From Megamerina dolium (lineage: Eukaryota > Arthropoda > Insecta > Diptera > Megamerinidae), in the NCBI GenBank assembly GCA_963854835.1, contig OY978527.1:15819584-15883583 (forward strand): a stretch of DNA of 64,000 nt. Direction: 5' to 3'. Both the position numbers and the translations under genes were made by a program. The notes below the pieces were generated by a model. The model saw only the letters and a program-made list of their open reading frames with translations. It did no database searches and was not told where the DNA came from. Each line of letters starts with the position of its first letter. Within the stretch, counting starts at the first letter, position 1. Shown here piece by piece: positions 42,825 to 53,320 of the stretch.

Positions 42825-45167
42825 AACATAGGAACTTAAATCAATATGGTGTCCTACTAATTTGCACAGCTGTAAAAATTGAGTATCCTCAACTTTACCA
42901 AAAATATCGATAAAAAGAGCGTCAGACTCGAAGTTCAAATTAAAGTCTTGCGTCGAAAACAAAACATCAATAACAACAAAACATAGGAACTTAAATCAAT
43001 ATGGTGTTATACTAATTTGCACAGCTGTAAAAATTGAGTATCCTCAGCTTTACCAAAAATATCGATAAAAAAATCGTCAGACTCGAAAGTTCAAATTAAA
43101 GTATTGCGTCGAAAACAAAACATAAATAACAACAAAATCTAGGCACTTAAATCAATATGGTGTCATGCTAATTTGCACAGCTGTAAAAATTGAGTATCCT
43201 CAACTTTTCCAATAATATCGATAAAAAAATCCTCAGACTCGAAAATTCAAATTAAAATCTTGAGTCGAAAACAAAACATCAATAACAATAAAACATAGGA
43301 ACTTAAATCAATATGGTGTCATACTAATTTGCACAGCTGTAAAAATTGAGTATCCTCAGCTTTACCAAAAATATCGATAAAAAGAGCGTCAGACTCGAAA
43401 GTTCAAATTAAAGTCTTGCGTCGAAAACAAAACATCAATAACAATAAAACATAGGAACTTAAATCAATATGGTGTCATACTAATTTGCACAGCTGTAAAA
43501 ATTGAGTATCCTCAACTTTACCAAAAATATCGATAAAAAAATCGTCAGACTCGAAAGTTCAAATTAAAGTCTTGCGTCGAAAACAAAACATCAATAACAA
43601 CAAAATCTAGGCACTTAAATCAATATGGTGTCATGCTAATTTGCACAGCTGTAAAAATTGAGTATCCTCAACTTTTCCAATAATATCGATAAAAAAAATC
43701 CTCAGACTCGAAAATTCAAATTAAAATCTTGCGTCGGAAAAAAAACATCAATAACAACAAAACCTAGGCACTTAAATCAATATGGTGTCATACTAATTTG
43801 CACAGCTGTAAAAATTGAGTATCCTCAGCTTTACCAAAAATATCGATAAAAAGAGCGTCAGACTCGAAAGTTCAAATTAAAGTCTTGCGTCGAAAACAAA
43901 ACATCAATAACAATAAAACGTAGGAACTTAAATCAATATGGTGTCATACTAATTTGCACAGCTGTAAATATTGAGTATCCTCAACTTTACCAAAAATATC
44001 GATAAAAAGAGCGTCAGACTCGAAAGTTCAAATTAAAGTCTTGCGTCGAAAACAAAACATCAATAACAACAAAATCTAGGCACTTGAATCAATATGGTGT
44101 CATGCTAATTTGCACAGCTGTAAAAATTGAGTATCCTCAACTTTTCCAATAATATCGATAAAAAAATCCTCAGACTCGAAAATTCAAATTAAAATCTTGC
44201 GTCGAAAACAAAACATCAATAACAACAAAACCTAGGCACTTAAATCAATATGGTGTTATACTAATTTGCACAGCTGTAAAAATTGAGTATCCTCAACTTT
44301 ACCAAAAAAATCGATAAAAAAATCGTCTGACTCGAAAGTTCAAATTAAAGTCTTGCTTCGAAAACAAAACACCAATAACAACAAAACATAGGAACTTAAA
44401 TCAATATGGTGTCATACTAATTTGCACAGCTGTAAAAATTGAGTATCCTGAACTTTACCAAAAATATCGATAAAAAGAGCGTCAGACTCGAAAGTTCAAA
44501 TTAAAGTCTTGCTTCGAAAACAAAATACCAATTACAACAGAACATAGGAACTTAAATCAATATGGTGTCATACTAATTTGCACAGCTGTAAAAATTGAGT
44601 ATCCTCAACTTTACCAAAAATATCGATAAAAAGACCGTCAGACACGAAAGTTCAAATTAAAGTCTTGCGTCGAAAACAAAACATCAATAACAACAAAACA
44701 TAGGAACTTAAATCAATATGGTGTTATACTAATTTGCACAGCTGTAAAAATTGAGTATCCTCAACTTTACCAAAAATATCGATAAAAAGAGCGTCAGACT
44801 CGAAAGTTCAAATTAAAGTCTTGCGTCGAAAACAAAACACCAATAACAACAAAACATAGGAACTTAAATCAATATGGTGTCATGCTAATTTGCACAGCTG
44901 TAAAAATTGAGTATCCTCAACTTTTCCAATAATATCGATAAAAAAATCGTCAGACTCGAAAGTTCAAATTAAAGTCTTGCGTCGAAAACAAAACATCAAT
45001 AACAACAAAATCTAGGAACTTAAATCAATATGGTGTCATACTAATTTGCACAGCTGTAAATATTGAGTATCCTCAACTTTACCAAAAATATCGATAAAAA
45101 GAGAGACAGATTCAAAAGTTCGAATTAACGTCTTGCTTCGAAAACAAAACGCCAATAACAACAAAAT
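42825..45167 (+). repeat. 156-bp satellite array, 15 copies (unit 2)
   Basis: The phase point CTTAAATCAATATGGTGT recurs at 42835, 42990, 43146, 43302, 43458, 43614, 43771, 43927, 44083 (CTTGAATC), 44239, 44395, 44551, 44707, 44863 and 45019. The TTTTCCAATAATATCG variant sits in copies 3, 6 and 9, and as a hybrid in copy 14, so the amplified block appears to be three monomers (468 bp). The last copy carries the same private changes as the last copy of unit 1 (AGAGAGACAGATTC), marking it as the ancestral array edge. Confidence 0.95.
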
Positions 45168-45177
45168 TAACCATTTG

Positions 45178-45185
45178 TATAAAAA
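45178..45185 (+). promoter_or_regulatory. TATA box of duplicated peptide gene (unit 2)
   Basis: TATAAAAA lies 56 bp before the ATG at 45234 and is identical to the promoter in unit 1. Confidence 0.75.
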
Positions 45186-45233
45186 TGCAAATTTTTTCGT
45201 AGAAAGTATTACAATTCAAGAGTTATTCGTAAA

Positions 45234-45434
45234 ATGAAGATATATGCTTTCTTGAGCTTCGCACTCGCCTTTTTGGCCTTGGCTGCAGGTATATACTCGT
45301 TTTGTGAACAAATATTTTTTTCTCTCCATTCTTGTAATTTGTTGATTTATTTTTCTTATAATTTTGTAGGTGTTCCCGAGCCAAATCCTGAGCCAGTGCC
45401 TAGTGGAGGTGGTGGCGGTGGCGGTGGCAAGTAA
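45234..45434 (+). CDS. Two-exon secreted Pro/Gly-rich peptide, 39 aa (copy 2)
   Basis: Exon 1 is 45234-45288, the intron 45289-45369 and exon 2 45370-45434. The sequence is identical to the gene at 34279-34479 in both exons and the intron, and it encodes the same peptide: signal core MKIYAFLSFALAFLALAA, mature VPEPNPEPVPS, eight Gly, Lys. TATA box, leader and 3' UTR are also preserved. The only obvious difference in its regulatory surroundings is a longer upstream satellite (15 rather than 11 copies). The identity of a non-coding intron shows the duplication is recent or homogenised. Both copies should be expressible. Confidence 0.82.
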   Translation: MKIYAFLSFALAFLALAAGIYSFCEQIFFSLHSCNLLIYFSYNFVGVPEPNPEPVPSGGGGGGGGK

Positions 45435-45639
45435 ATAATGCATACAAGCAATTTTTACTCTTTATGCATTCCAGAAAATGTATGGAATGAAAATATATGT
45501 ATCCTGCATGTGTGACTACATAATGATTGCTTAATGAATTTTTTTGTAGCAATTTTGCTTGAAATGATAGAAATAATATGAAGAATATCACGATCAGTTA
45601 TAATTGCGAAATAAATAAATATTCATTGGCACTAAAAAA

Positions 45640-46262
45640 AATATGTTTTTTACGTTTTTTATTATTCGATTGCGAGCTCAGTAAGTTTGCATTCTGTTGC
45701 TAAAATATTTTGTTTCTTCAAAATTGACAGCTCCTTCAGCATTGAGTCGTTGTAGCAGATGCTAAATGTCTGCCGTTGACTTTGAAGCAGCATTGTGCAA
45801 TTTTTTTTGGAACGTAGAAAGGAACCATCGAATCGAATGCGGCAATCTTGGGTAAAAGTGAAGCAAAATTGAATTTGTTCGTCTTTGAGATTGGTGATTG
45901 AAAGGCTCTTTTGAAGTCGAACTTGTAGTTTATTTTATATCTCTCTATACATATGTTTACCGGCGCTTAGTACGGCGCTCCGACAAAGTTGGCGTTTGTG
46001 TTAAAATTGCTATAACTGTGAGGCTAACGGGACTAAATACCGGGATGGCCTAAATTTCTCTCGGAACATTGCGTTCCGATAATTGGATACTTTTCGAAAG
46101 AAAAATCTTTTCGATATTAAAGTTCTTCTTCATACAGGGATTGAACCTACCTACATAGTCACTGCATTCGAGACATAGAATTTAAAGGAAAAACTGTAAG
46201 ACCTACACAAAATAATATTTTCGATACATACGTTTAACGGCGTTGAGTGGGGAGCTCCGTGG
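45640..46262. repeat. 3' flank and GGCGCTCCGA repeat (unit 2)
   Basis: Paralogous to 34680-35305, with a few substitutions. No gene. Confidence 0.6.
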
Positions 46263-46266
46263 GTGG

Positions 46267-46544
46267 GTGCCGTAGCTCAGTGGTTAGTGTGTTGGACTTC
46301 TGATCTGTGGGTCGTGGTTCAATCCCCGGCTCATGCATAACAAATTTTATATCGAAAAGATTTTTCTTTCGGTCGGTACCCACCTGTCGGCAAGCAATTG
46401 GCAGAAAAAGTGATGTCAGAAGGGTTCTGCCGTTCGGAACCGGCTAAAATAAATAGGTCCCTTCTAATACTGTCCAACATTTAACACGCACATCAGTAAT
46501 GTAAGAGAAGCTCGGCCAATGAGTCCTTCGGGGCTTTAAGTGCC
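46267..46544 (+). repeat. tRNA-derived SINE, 278 bp (unit 2)
   Basis: Paralogous to 35310-35587. Here both flanks survive: GAGTGGGGAGCTCCG just before (46246-46260) and GAGTGGGGCGCTCCG just after (46555-46569). This suggests a target-site duplication of about 15 bp with one mismatch. Confidence 0.85.
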
Positions 46545-46745
46545 GCCGAGTTGCGGAGTGGGGCGCTCCGAAAAAGTTGGCGTTTGTGTTAATATTGCTG
46601 TAACTCTGAGGCTAACGGAACTAAATACCGGGGTGGCTTAAATTTTTTTCGGAACATTGCCTTCCGATAATTGGATACTTTTGGATATTAAAGTTTTGCT
46701 TCAGACAGAGATTGCCACTGCATTCGGCAATTATATGATGGATTA
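46545..46745. repeat. GGCGCTCCGA repeat, continuation beyond the SINE
   Basis: Diverged third copy of the block at 34985 and 45960 (GGGGCGCTCCGAAAAAGTTG, GGCTAACGGAACTAAATACC, GGAACATTGCCTTCCGATAA). It marks the original locus sequence right of the tandem duplication. Confidence 0.65.
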
Positions 46746-46749
46746 GGAA

Positions 46750-49150
46750 ATAAATTTGATTTTACTACAAAATTTTAAACTGCAAAATAAATGACTATAT
46801 ATGATTTTATATGAGTTCCCCTATAACATTGACAAATTCTAAATGTTTATTAATGAATTTTTGAAAACTTATCTAATCCTATTTTAATATATTTTCGTTT
46901 TACTTAATATAAATATTTTATATGCTTCGTTTGTGGTTTAATAACGATAAAGGTCGTATTTATGCGGTTTGCGATATTTTATTCTCTAATTCATACTTCG
47001 ATTTGCCACATACCACATCAATGTCCCATGGTAATGAATTGTTTTCATAGAATTGTCGCAAAACATAATTTGAGAGTATAATAACCTATTATAAAAAGTA
47101 GTATTAACAAAAAGTAGTATTGTGTTTTTTTTTTCAATGAAGTGACAATAAAAAAACACTAACTTATAGAAGCGAAATAATATATTGTTTTGACATCGAA
47201 CAAAAGATTTTAGATAGACAATTTATATTAATCTATACATTATTTGTTGTTAGTTTTGCTTAACTGATTGAAAGTATGAAAATATTAGCTAATTACTTGG
47301 GAATTTTATTTACTTACTATGAGTATTACTGACTGACCTAAATGACTTTGACTGTGACAACAAAAGAGATAACACAGTATATGTTTCAAAACGTTTTCTT
47401 CAACAGGAAGAAACTCTAACATGATCACAGCTAATGTGACAAGTCATTTTTTGCCGTTTTAATCATTATTGATTAACATTTTATGAAGTAAAGCCTTTTG
47501 CAGTTGATGTCAAACTTATTGTTTGGCCTCTTGTTTTTGGCTTGCGCATAGAAATTGTGAACGATTTTGCGCAAGGCTCTTGGCTTACATTCCATACATT
47601 AATTGGTGCAAGAAATGAAGCCAAGGGGTCATTGTTTGCGACTTTATCAATTGGGCGCTTAAATAATAGGAAGTGATCATCAAATTATATTTAGTTTAGA
47701 ATGTCACTTCTAGCTGAATGGCTTTGTGAGTAAGCATATTTAGTGCATCTCAAACGATACTAGGTGACTCATAAACTATGGATGGAACTCGAAAAATACG
47801 GTCTCTAAAGGCATTATTGGGTCCTATTTCATTGAAATGAGAGAAAATAGACTTGTCATCGTCAATGGCAACTTTTACAGAGCCATGATTAAAAATGGTT
47901 TTGTTCGCAAGAATACGCCAATATGGTATGGAAAACCTTTGAATTCAATAGATCGAAATCGTCGATTTATTGAAGGAAGTGCCCCTTGACTAAAACTACT
48001 CCAGCGGAAGGACTTTAGATCATGTTGTTTGAAGCCTCTGAACATTTTTTTCCTGCGGTTAACTATGATTGGAATTAGCAAAGAAGCCAACAACTATTGC
48101 GACCTTGAAAAGTTCCATCGAGTGATATTCGGTCTCAATACTTCAACCTTCAAAATAGTGGGCTTCAGTTCTGTCATGAAATATCAATTTTTTTTTTCAT
48201 GTACAATCCTACACCTCGTAAAAATCACACTGTGAAAAAGTAATTTGAATTAAAAATAATTTAACAAAAGGCAAATTTAATATCTTTTCATATTTCAACG
48301 CTATCAAATTAATTGCCGCATTGGAATAACAAAATCAATGAATTTTATGCATACGGAAATTATTTGGACATTTTTTGAGATGTGCCCAAAAAATATCACG
48401 CAATTTTAAGGAAATATACGAAAATTTGCACTGGTGGACGTTTATAGGAAAATTACATATCAAATTGCATTGAGTTAAAATTCCCTTTTCGCTACTTGTT
48501 GGCTTTTTTTGAAGTTGTTATTTACATTAAGGTTAAGGTGGCTTGACTTAATACGGTTATCGATTTTGTTCTCTCTAATTCATAGTTCACGCGAACAAAA
48601 TTGCTTTTCTATAAAAAATTAGTATCTAGTCATTGTAACATCCGTTTTCACTACTTGCACTCTGACTTGACTTTTTTGATATTGGAATTTAATTAAAGAT
48701 TGAAATCTTACTTACTGCGGTTTGTTATTTTTCTTCTCTAATTCATTCATTCACCACTTGCCACATAAATATCTCATGGTAATTAATTGTATTGAATAAA
48801 TTTAATAAATAATCAATATTGAGTAATAAAAAATAACTACTTGCAATACTGTCAATTTGCATTTAAGAAGAGCTCGTATATAAGTACATATGTATATGAA
48901 TATAAATGTGCTCATAAAGTTCTTTACATAGTACCTTATATACCAACTATACTCATAGCTAATTGAATTATCACACTCTACTTGTTATTATTTATATATA
49001 ATTTATAGAGCTGCTACTCATACTCTTATTTCTTAGAAGAAAAAAAAAATTTATAAAATAACATTTTTAATTTATACTTGCATGCATATACGATACATTA
49101 AAGTAATTATTTATATATATATAGGTGCATAAAATAAAATAAAAATATAA
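46750..49150. other. AT-rich gene-poor stretch
   Basis: No gene recognised apart from the transposase relic listed at 47780-47995. Two diverged segments near 46920-47050 and 48530-48790 share blocks such as TTCTCTAATTCATACTTCG versus TTCTCTAATTCATAGTTCA, with TGCCACATA and ATCTCATGGTAAT-type endings, so an old duplication may be present. Confidence 0.45.
47780..47995 (+). pseudogene. Transposase scrap, copy 3 of a relic family
   Basis: The plus strand reads IIGSYFIEMRENRLVIVNGN, then FYRAMIKNGFVRKNTPIW and LNSIDRNRRFIEGS. This fits the GPYFxExxxxxVTVNGDRYRAM block that precedes the second catalytic Asp in the family of the relics at 17850, 20891 and 53516. The frame breaks after a few dozen codons. 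Confidence 0.5.
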
Positions 49151-49154
49151 CTTT

Positions 49155-49194
49155 AAAGTCTGTTAGGGCCGACCAAATTATACCCTACATATGT

Positions 49195-49285
<91 letters not shown>

Positions 49286-50515
49286 GTTTGCTCGAATATC
49301 CATCTTTTTCTTTTATTTCCACTACTTTGTATAGCAGCTGCATTAAGAAGTAGGCGTGGCTCACCAGTTTTTTGCGAACAACTTTTGCATCTAATACTAA
49401 TCTACACCCGAAATATGGTTGACTTTGACTAAGTATTTTGTAAGTTATGGTGGTTTTAAAGGGGATACTTTTAATATAATTCAGAGGCTTAGTATGGGAG
49501 CTAAATAAAAAGTGGGCGTGGCTTACCTCTTTCTTGTAAATCTAATTAACTTAGCAATATTAATCAACGTCTTAAATTTGGTTGCCCCATGCTGAATAGT
49601 GCGTAAGTTAATGCGGTTTAAATTCTTTTAATTTTCGCAACTTTGTATGGTAGCGCCATTAAGAAGTGGGCGTAGAATTTATTTCCGACAACGATATTAA
49701 TTCAAGTGTCAAATATGGTTGTTCTAGACAGAAGATTGCCGAAGCTACAACTGTTTCAATTGAAAAGAAATTCAGTCATTTTGTATGAAGGCTACTATAA
49801 ATAATGGACGTGTCTGGCCCATTTTTTATGAGTCTAGTCACTCTTACAATACTAATCTATACCGCAAATCTGGTTGTTCTACGCTGAATTGTTTGTAAGT
49901 TATGGCGGTTAACATTTTTTTTTTATTTCCAAACTTTGTATTGATGAATAAGAAATGGGCGTGGCATGCTGATTTTATTCCAGATTATTTCCGTCTACCA
50001 TATTAGTGTAAGTATTAATTATGCTTATTCTAGACAGAAGATTGTAGAAGTTACAGCTGTTTCAATTTAAAAGAAGTACAGACACTTTGTATGGGAGCTA
50101 CTATAAAGAGTAGGCGTGGCTCGTCCATTTCTGGCAGCTTTAAGTAGCAGGATAATATAACTTCATTTATATATTAAGTGAGTTATAGAAAGTTAAAGGT
50201 TTTGAAAATTCCGAGGTTAGTCGCTTTGAATGCTTGGTGTGGGCGTGGCTATTGACCGATCATGCCCAATATCAATCCTCTCCGTACTCTTGGATCATAG
50301 GTTACTTATGCCAAATTTCGTCAAAATAGCTTAATATTTGCTCAAGTTATCGTGCGAACCAGCCAGGTGACAGACAGACAGACGGATGGACGGACGGACA
50401 TCGTTAAATCGAAAACTTAAGCGACGTTGATCACGAATATATATATAATTTTCTATATCTCCGGTGATTTCTTCAAGTAGTTACAAATATCTAACCGAAA
50501 TGATGCAAGGTATAA
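49155..50515 (+). repeat. Large GGGCGTGGC-motif dispersed repeat, plus orientation
   Basis: It contains a degenerate internal array: a GTGGGCGTGGC-like block about every 120-200 bp (TAGGCGTGGCTCACC 49350, GTGGGCGTGGCTTACC 49512, GTGGGCGTAGAATTT, GTGTGGGCGTGGC 50236), each with TTTGTATGGGAGC-type and CTAGACAGAAGATTG-type blocks. It ends with CAGGTGACAGACAGACAGAC, (GGAC)n and ACATCGTTAAATCGAAAA. The start has GGCCGACCAAATTATACCCT. The inverted partner lies at 57357-58915. Non-coding. Confidence 0.75.
49197..49280. repeat. (AT)42 microsatellite
   Basis: An uninterrupted AT dinucleotide run of 84 bp sits at the 5' edge of the GGGCGTGGC repeat. It is likely to be polymorphic in length. Confidence 0.95.
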
Positions 50516-50598
50516 ATATGTGGCACCTGTACGCCCCCAAGGGCCATTTGGCAGAGAGCCAACACACTAACTACCGAGGAACGGCATATATGTAACAT
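50515..50598 (-). repeat. Internally deleted SINE scrap, minus strand
   Basis: ATATGTGGCACCTGTACGCC and GGGCCATTTGGC (3' end complement) are joined to AGCCAACACACTAACTACCG and AGGAACGGCA (head complement). The body between is missing. Confidence 0.6.
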
Positions 50599-50599
50599 A

Positions 50600-51445
50600 G
50601 GTGCATACCTTTTTATTATTAACTACCTATTATGCAACAAAGCACTCGCTAATTTAACAACTCGTATCGTTCTACCATTTATTCGTTATTATTTAACCGA
50701 GGCATTAACAACGAGATCGTTTAATCGTTCGTTGCGAAAATGCAACGAGTTAATCACGAATCATTTGACTCATTTTACGAATCCAAATTACGATAAATAG
50801 GAAAATAAACTCGATTCAATTTTGCGTTAATTTAAACTAAATTATGTCATTACATTGTTATTAATAAAATCGATAGAAATTATTCTAAATGAATTCTATA
50901 CATCATGCGAATAGCATGAAACATTTTACCCATTTAACTAGTAGCGATGGAATTTTTAGTAATTTTTTGTTGCTATTAAAATGGTTGGAAAATATGTAAA
51001 ATGTATGTATATGCCGCGGTAATAATTTAGATAATTTTAGAGATAATTTTTTATTATCACTGGAATTGTTAGAAAATATTTGGGAACAAATTAAAATGTA
51101 TTGTGGAATGTAAACTGAAATCGATTGAAAATGTTTGTAAACAAATTTTGTGCATCACTCGAGGTATACTACAATGTACGAGTATATCCATTAAAATAGT
51201 AGTGGGATAATTTTAAGTAATTTATTTATTTGTTACAAAATTCAATAGAAAATGTTGATGGGTAACAAACTTTATGCATTTTGTGGGTCATTTGGGATTT
51301 ATTGGATGTATTGGACATTCATCTAGGGTGTATCAAATGACCATTTCAAAGGAGTTTGGGAGGTATTAGGAGGACTAAAAATATAAAGGAATGTTAGCAT
51401 ATAAATTAAACCTATGCGTAAGGATTTTATGATATTTCGAAAGTA
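50600..51445. other. AT-rich spacer with weak tandem structure
   Basis: No gene. Blocks like ATTGTTAGAAAATATTTGGG, GATTGAAAATGTTTGTAAAC and CAATAGAAAATGTTGATGGG recur about every 60-120 bp between 51040 and 51290, suggesting a decayed tandem repeat. Confidence 0.4.
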
Positions 51446-51447
51446 TC

Positions 51448-51998
51448 GCCTAGACAGACGACAGCCTTAATCCGGATTAACAGCACACTTAATCCAAATA
51501 AAATACTAACCTGATAGACGGCATTATTGCGGATTAAGTAAACAGTGAATTGGTGTTTTATTAGGTTTGCTCACTTACATTTACTATTACTTACTTATAT
51601 TCCAATTTCTGTCATCTGTCACTTTCGATATGAGAAAAGATACAATAAGTATGCGAACTGAAAACTATCAGAAACTTATAAATTGACATTCAGAGTACGC
51701 AATTGACAGCTGAATTTATTTGTCCGTCAACGCTTTTTTTTATCGAAAATTGTTAACAATTGTTGAAAGTTTTTTTGTTAGCCAACACACCTATTATTTT
51801 GTAAGTTGCATCGAGAAAAAATTCACAATAGAAAACAGCTCATAATTTTCAGCAGTGTTGTCATCGAAAATTGCCCTAATACTCTTTAATATTAAGAATT
51901 AACTCTAGAGCTAATGCGGATTAGCTGCAGTTAATGTCTGCCCGAATTAATTCGAATTAACTCGTTAATCTGGAACAAACCCTGCCGTCTGTCTAGGC
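51448..51998. mobile_element. TIR-bounded MITE, about 551 bp
   Basis: The left end GCCTAGACAGACGACAG is matched by the complement of the right end, GCCTAGACAGACGGCAG. Inner GGATTAAC/AGATTAAC blocks also correspond. It is flanked by TAT(C) on the left and TAT on the right, so a TA or TAT target duplication is possible. There is no long ORF. The interior is rich in GAATTAATTCGAATTAACTC-like palindromes. A fragment lies at 29995-30345 in reverse orientation. The right end abuts the TATA box of the micropeptide gene at 52192. Confidence 0.75.
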
Positions 51999-52007
51999 TA
52001 TAAAAAA
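51999..52007 (+). promoter_or_regulatory. Putative TATA box at the MITE edge
   Basis: TATAAAAAA begins at the first base after the MITE. A possible 5'-UTR intron (52108-52162, GTAAGC...TTACAG, 55 bp) lies between it and the ATG at 52192. Confidence 0.5.
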
Positions 52008-52191
52008 TTAGACTTTTTTCTGTTGCTGAAATCAGTCGAGTAGGTTAAGCGTTGAAAATATTAGCAACAATTTAAGGAGGCTATATATTTATTGATATTG
52101 AAATGAGGTAAGCCCAAGAAGATAAAAGGGACTATCTCTAAAATTATTATTGTAAATTACAGCTTAATGCTGCGTAAGACGTATCTTGTAC

Positions 52192-52329
52192 ATGGGCTAT
52201 CAATTTACCTATGACGATTCCATAAATTTCCGCAATATCCTGCAGGATAACAAGATAGAATGGCTTGGTGCTTTGTTTCTGATACTGTGTCTTGTGGGAG
52301 CTCTAATATATTTGGTGGCTTTTGGCTGA
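52192..52329 (+). CDS. Candidate membrane micropeptide, 45 aa
   Basis: The ORF begins TACATGG and encodes an N-terminal polar part (MGYQFTYDDSINFRNILQDN, KIEW). One hydrophobic helix follows (LGALFLILCLVGALIYLVAF) and ends in Gly at TGA 52327-52329. This is a single-pass membrane micropeptide topology, not a secreted one, because the hydrophobic segment is at the C-terminus. An ORF of this size could occur by chance. In favour of a gene are the balanced codons in an AT-rich region, the TATA box at 51999 and a well-formed 55-bp leader intron. Against it, a short upstream ATG frame would be created by splicing (MSLMLRKTYL..., stop inside this ORF), and no clear AATAAA was seen close by. No family recognised. 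Confidence 0.5.
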   Translation: MGYQFTYDDSINFRNILQDNKIEWLGALFLILCLVGALIYLVAFG

Positions 52330-52339
52330 TTATTGTTAT

Positions 52340-53030
52340 TATTACAATTATTTAAAAATGCCTAACGCATTAGAATTCAATTGTCATATTTTTTAAAATT
52401 TCTAATCTAATATCTCAATTTTAGAGTTATATATAAAAACGAATAATCAAATTTAAAGTGATATTTTCCCATGATTGAAAAATACACTTTCGATAGATGA
52501 AAAAAGCAAAAACAATAATAACAAAAAAAGTTGTAGGAAGATCAACAATCAATTATATTACAGAGCCATTGCTTTCATAAATTTGTTTACTAGAAATTAC
52601 GAATCGGAAAATTTATGAGTAAGTTAATAACAACATTATTTTTAATCTACAAAAAAAAGAAATGTCTGAGTTATCATAACAAAAAAGAGTCAAATATTAG
52701 GCATCTATTTGTATGTAGTATGTAGTGTACCTACAATATTCTAACAACTTATTACTGAAGTTCATGAGCGCAAAAAAGTAAAAAAACCTTACAAAAAAAA
52801 AAAAGTGAAAAATACACAGATAACATTAATTATAAAGACAAAAAAGTTGTAAACATTTTCAAATCATTTAAATAACTTTTACTTAATGTAACCCCACGCT
52901 AAGTACTTACTTGTGTTGGCTTGTATTGACAATCCAACCATATCTGTATCTGCTTCTAAAGTATACAGTGGTCCATAGCATAGGTGGACACTTAGAATAT
53001 GTAAAAATATACATTTGATGAGGACTATAA
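52340..53030. other. AT-rich spacer, nothing recognised
   Basis: Homopolymer-rich, with no ORF or repeat family seen. Confidence 0.5.
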
Positions 53031-53035
53031 TTAAT

Positions 53036-53320
53036 ATGTGGCACTTATAAGCCCGGTAGAGCTCTTTGGCCGAGCTTCTCTTCCAGTATTGTTGTGCGTA
53101 TTAAATTTTGAATAGTATTAGAAGGGACCTAGAAGGGTTTTTTTACGGTTGCGAACGGCAGAACCCTTGTGATATCACATTTTCAGAGCTTTGTAGCAGA
53201 GTTACTGCCGGAAGGATTGCCAACAGGTGGGTACCATTCGAAAGAAAAATCTTTTCGATATTAAATTTATACTTCAACCGGGGATTGAACCCACGATCAC
53301 GAAGATTGCGGTTAGACATA
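53036..53320 (-). repeat. tRNA-derived SINE, minus strand
   Basis: Complement order: ATATGTGGCACTTATAAGCC, CCGAGCTTCTCTTCCAGTAT, TTGTGCGTATTAAATTTTG, GCGAACGGCAGAACCCTTGT, CAGAGCTTTGTAGCAGAG, TGCCGGAAGGATTGCCAA, CAGGTGGGTACCATTCGAAA and the box-B complement GGGGATTGAACCCACGA. The head beyond box B is degraded. Confidence 0.8.

Larger units (their letters stand above)
35588..46544 (+). repeat. Tandem duplication unit 2, split by a LINE insertion
   Basis: Same order and orientation as 30518-35587. The extra length is explained by the 5,220-bp retrotransposon plus its 13-bp target duplication, four additional satellite copies (4 x 156 bp) and small indels such as 17 bp near 42100. After 46544 the sequence continues with the SINE's original 3' flank, which is missing in unit 1. 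Confidence 0.9.

Noticed and set aside
32496..45167. Regular 156-bp repeats that might suggest a CRISPR-like array
   Set aside because: The whole monomer is repeated with no unique spacers, and the context is a eukaryotic satellite.
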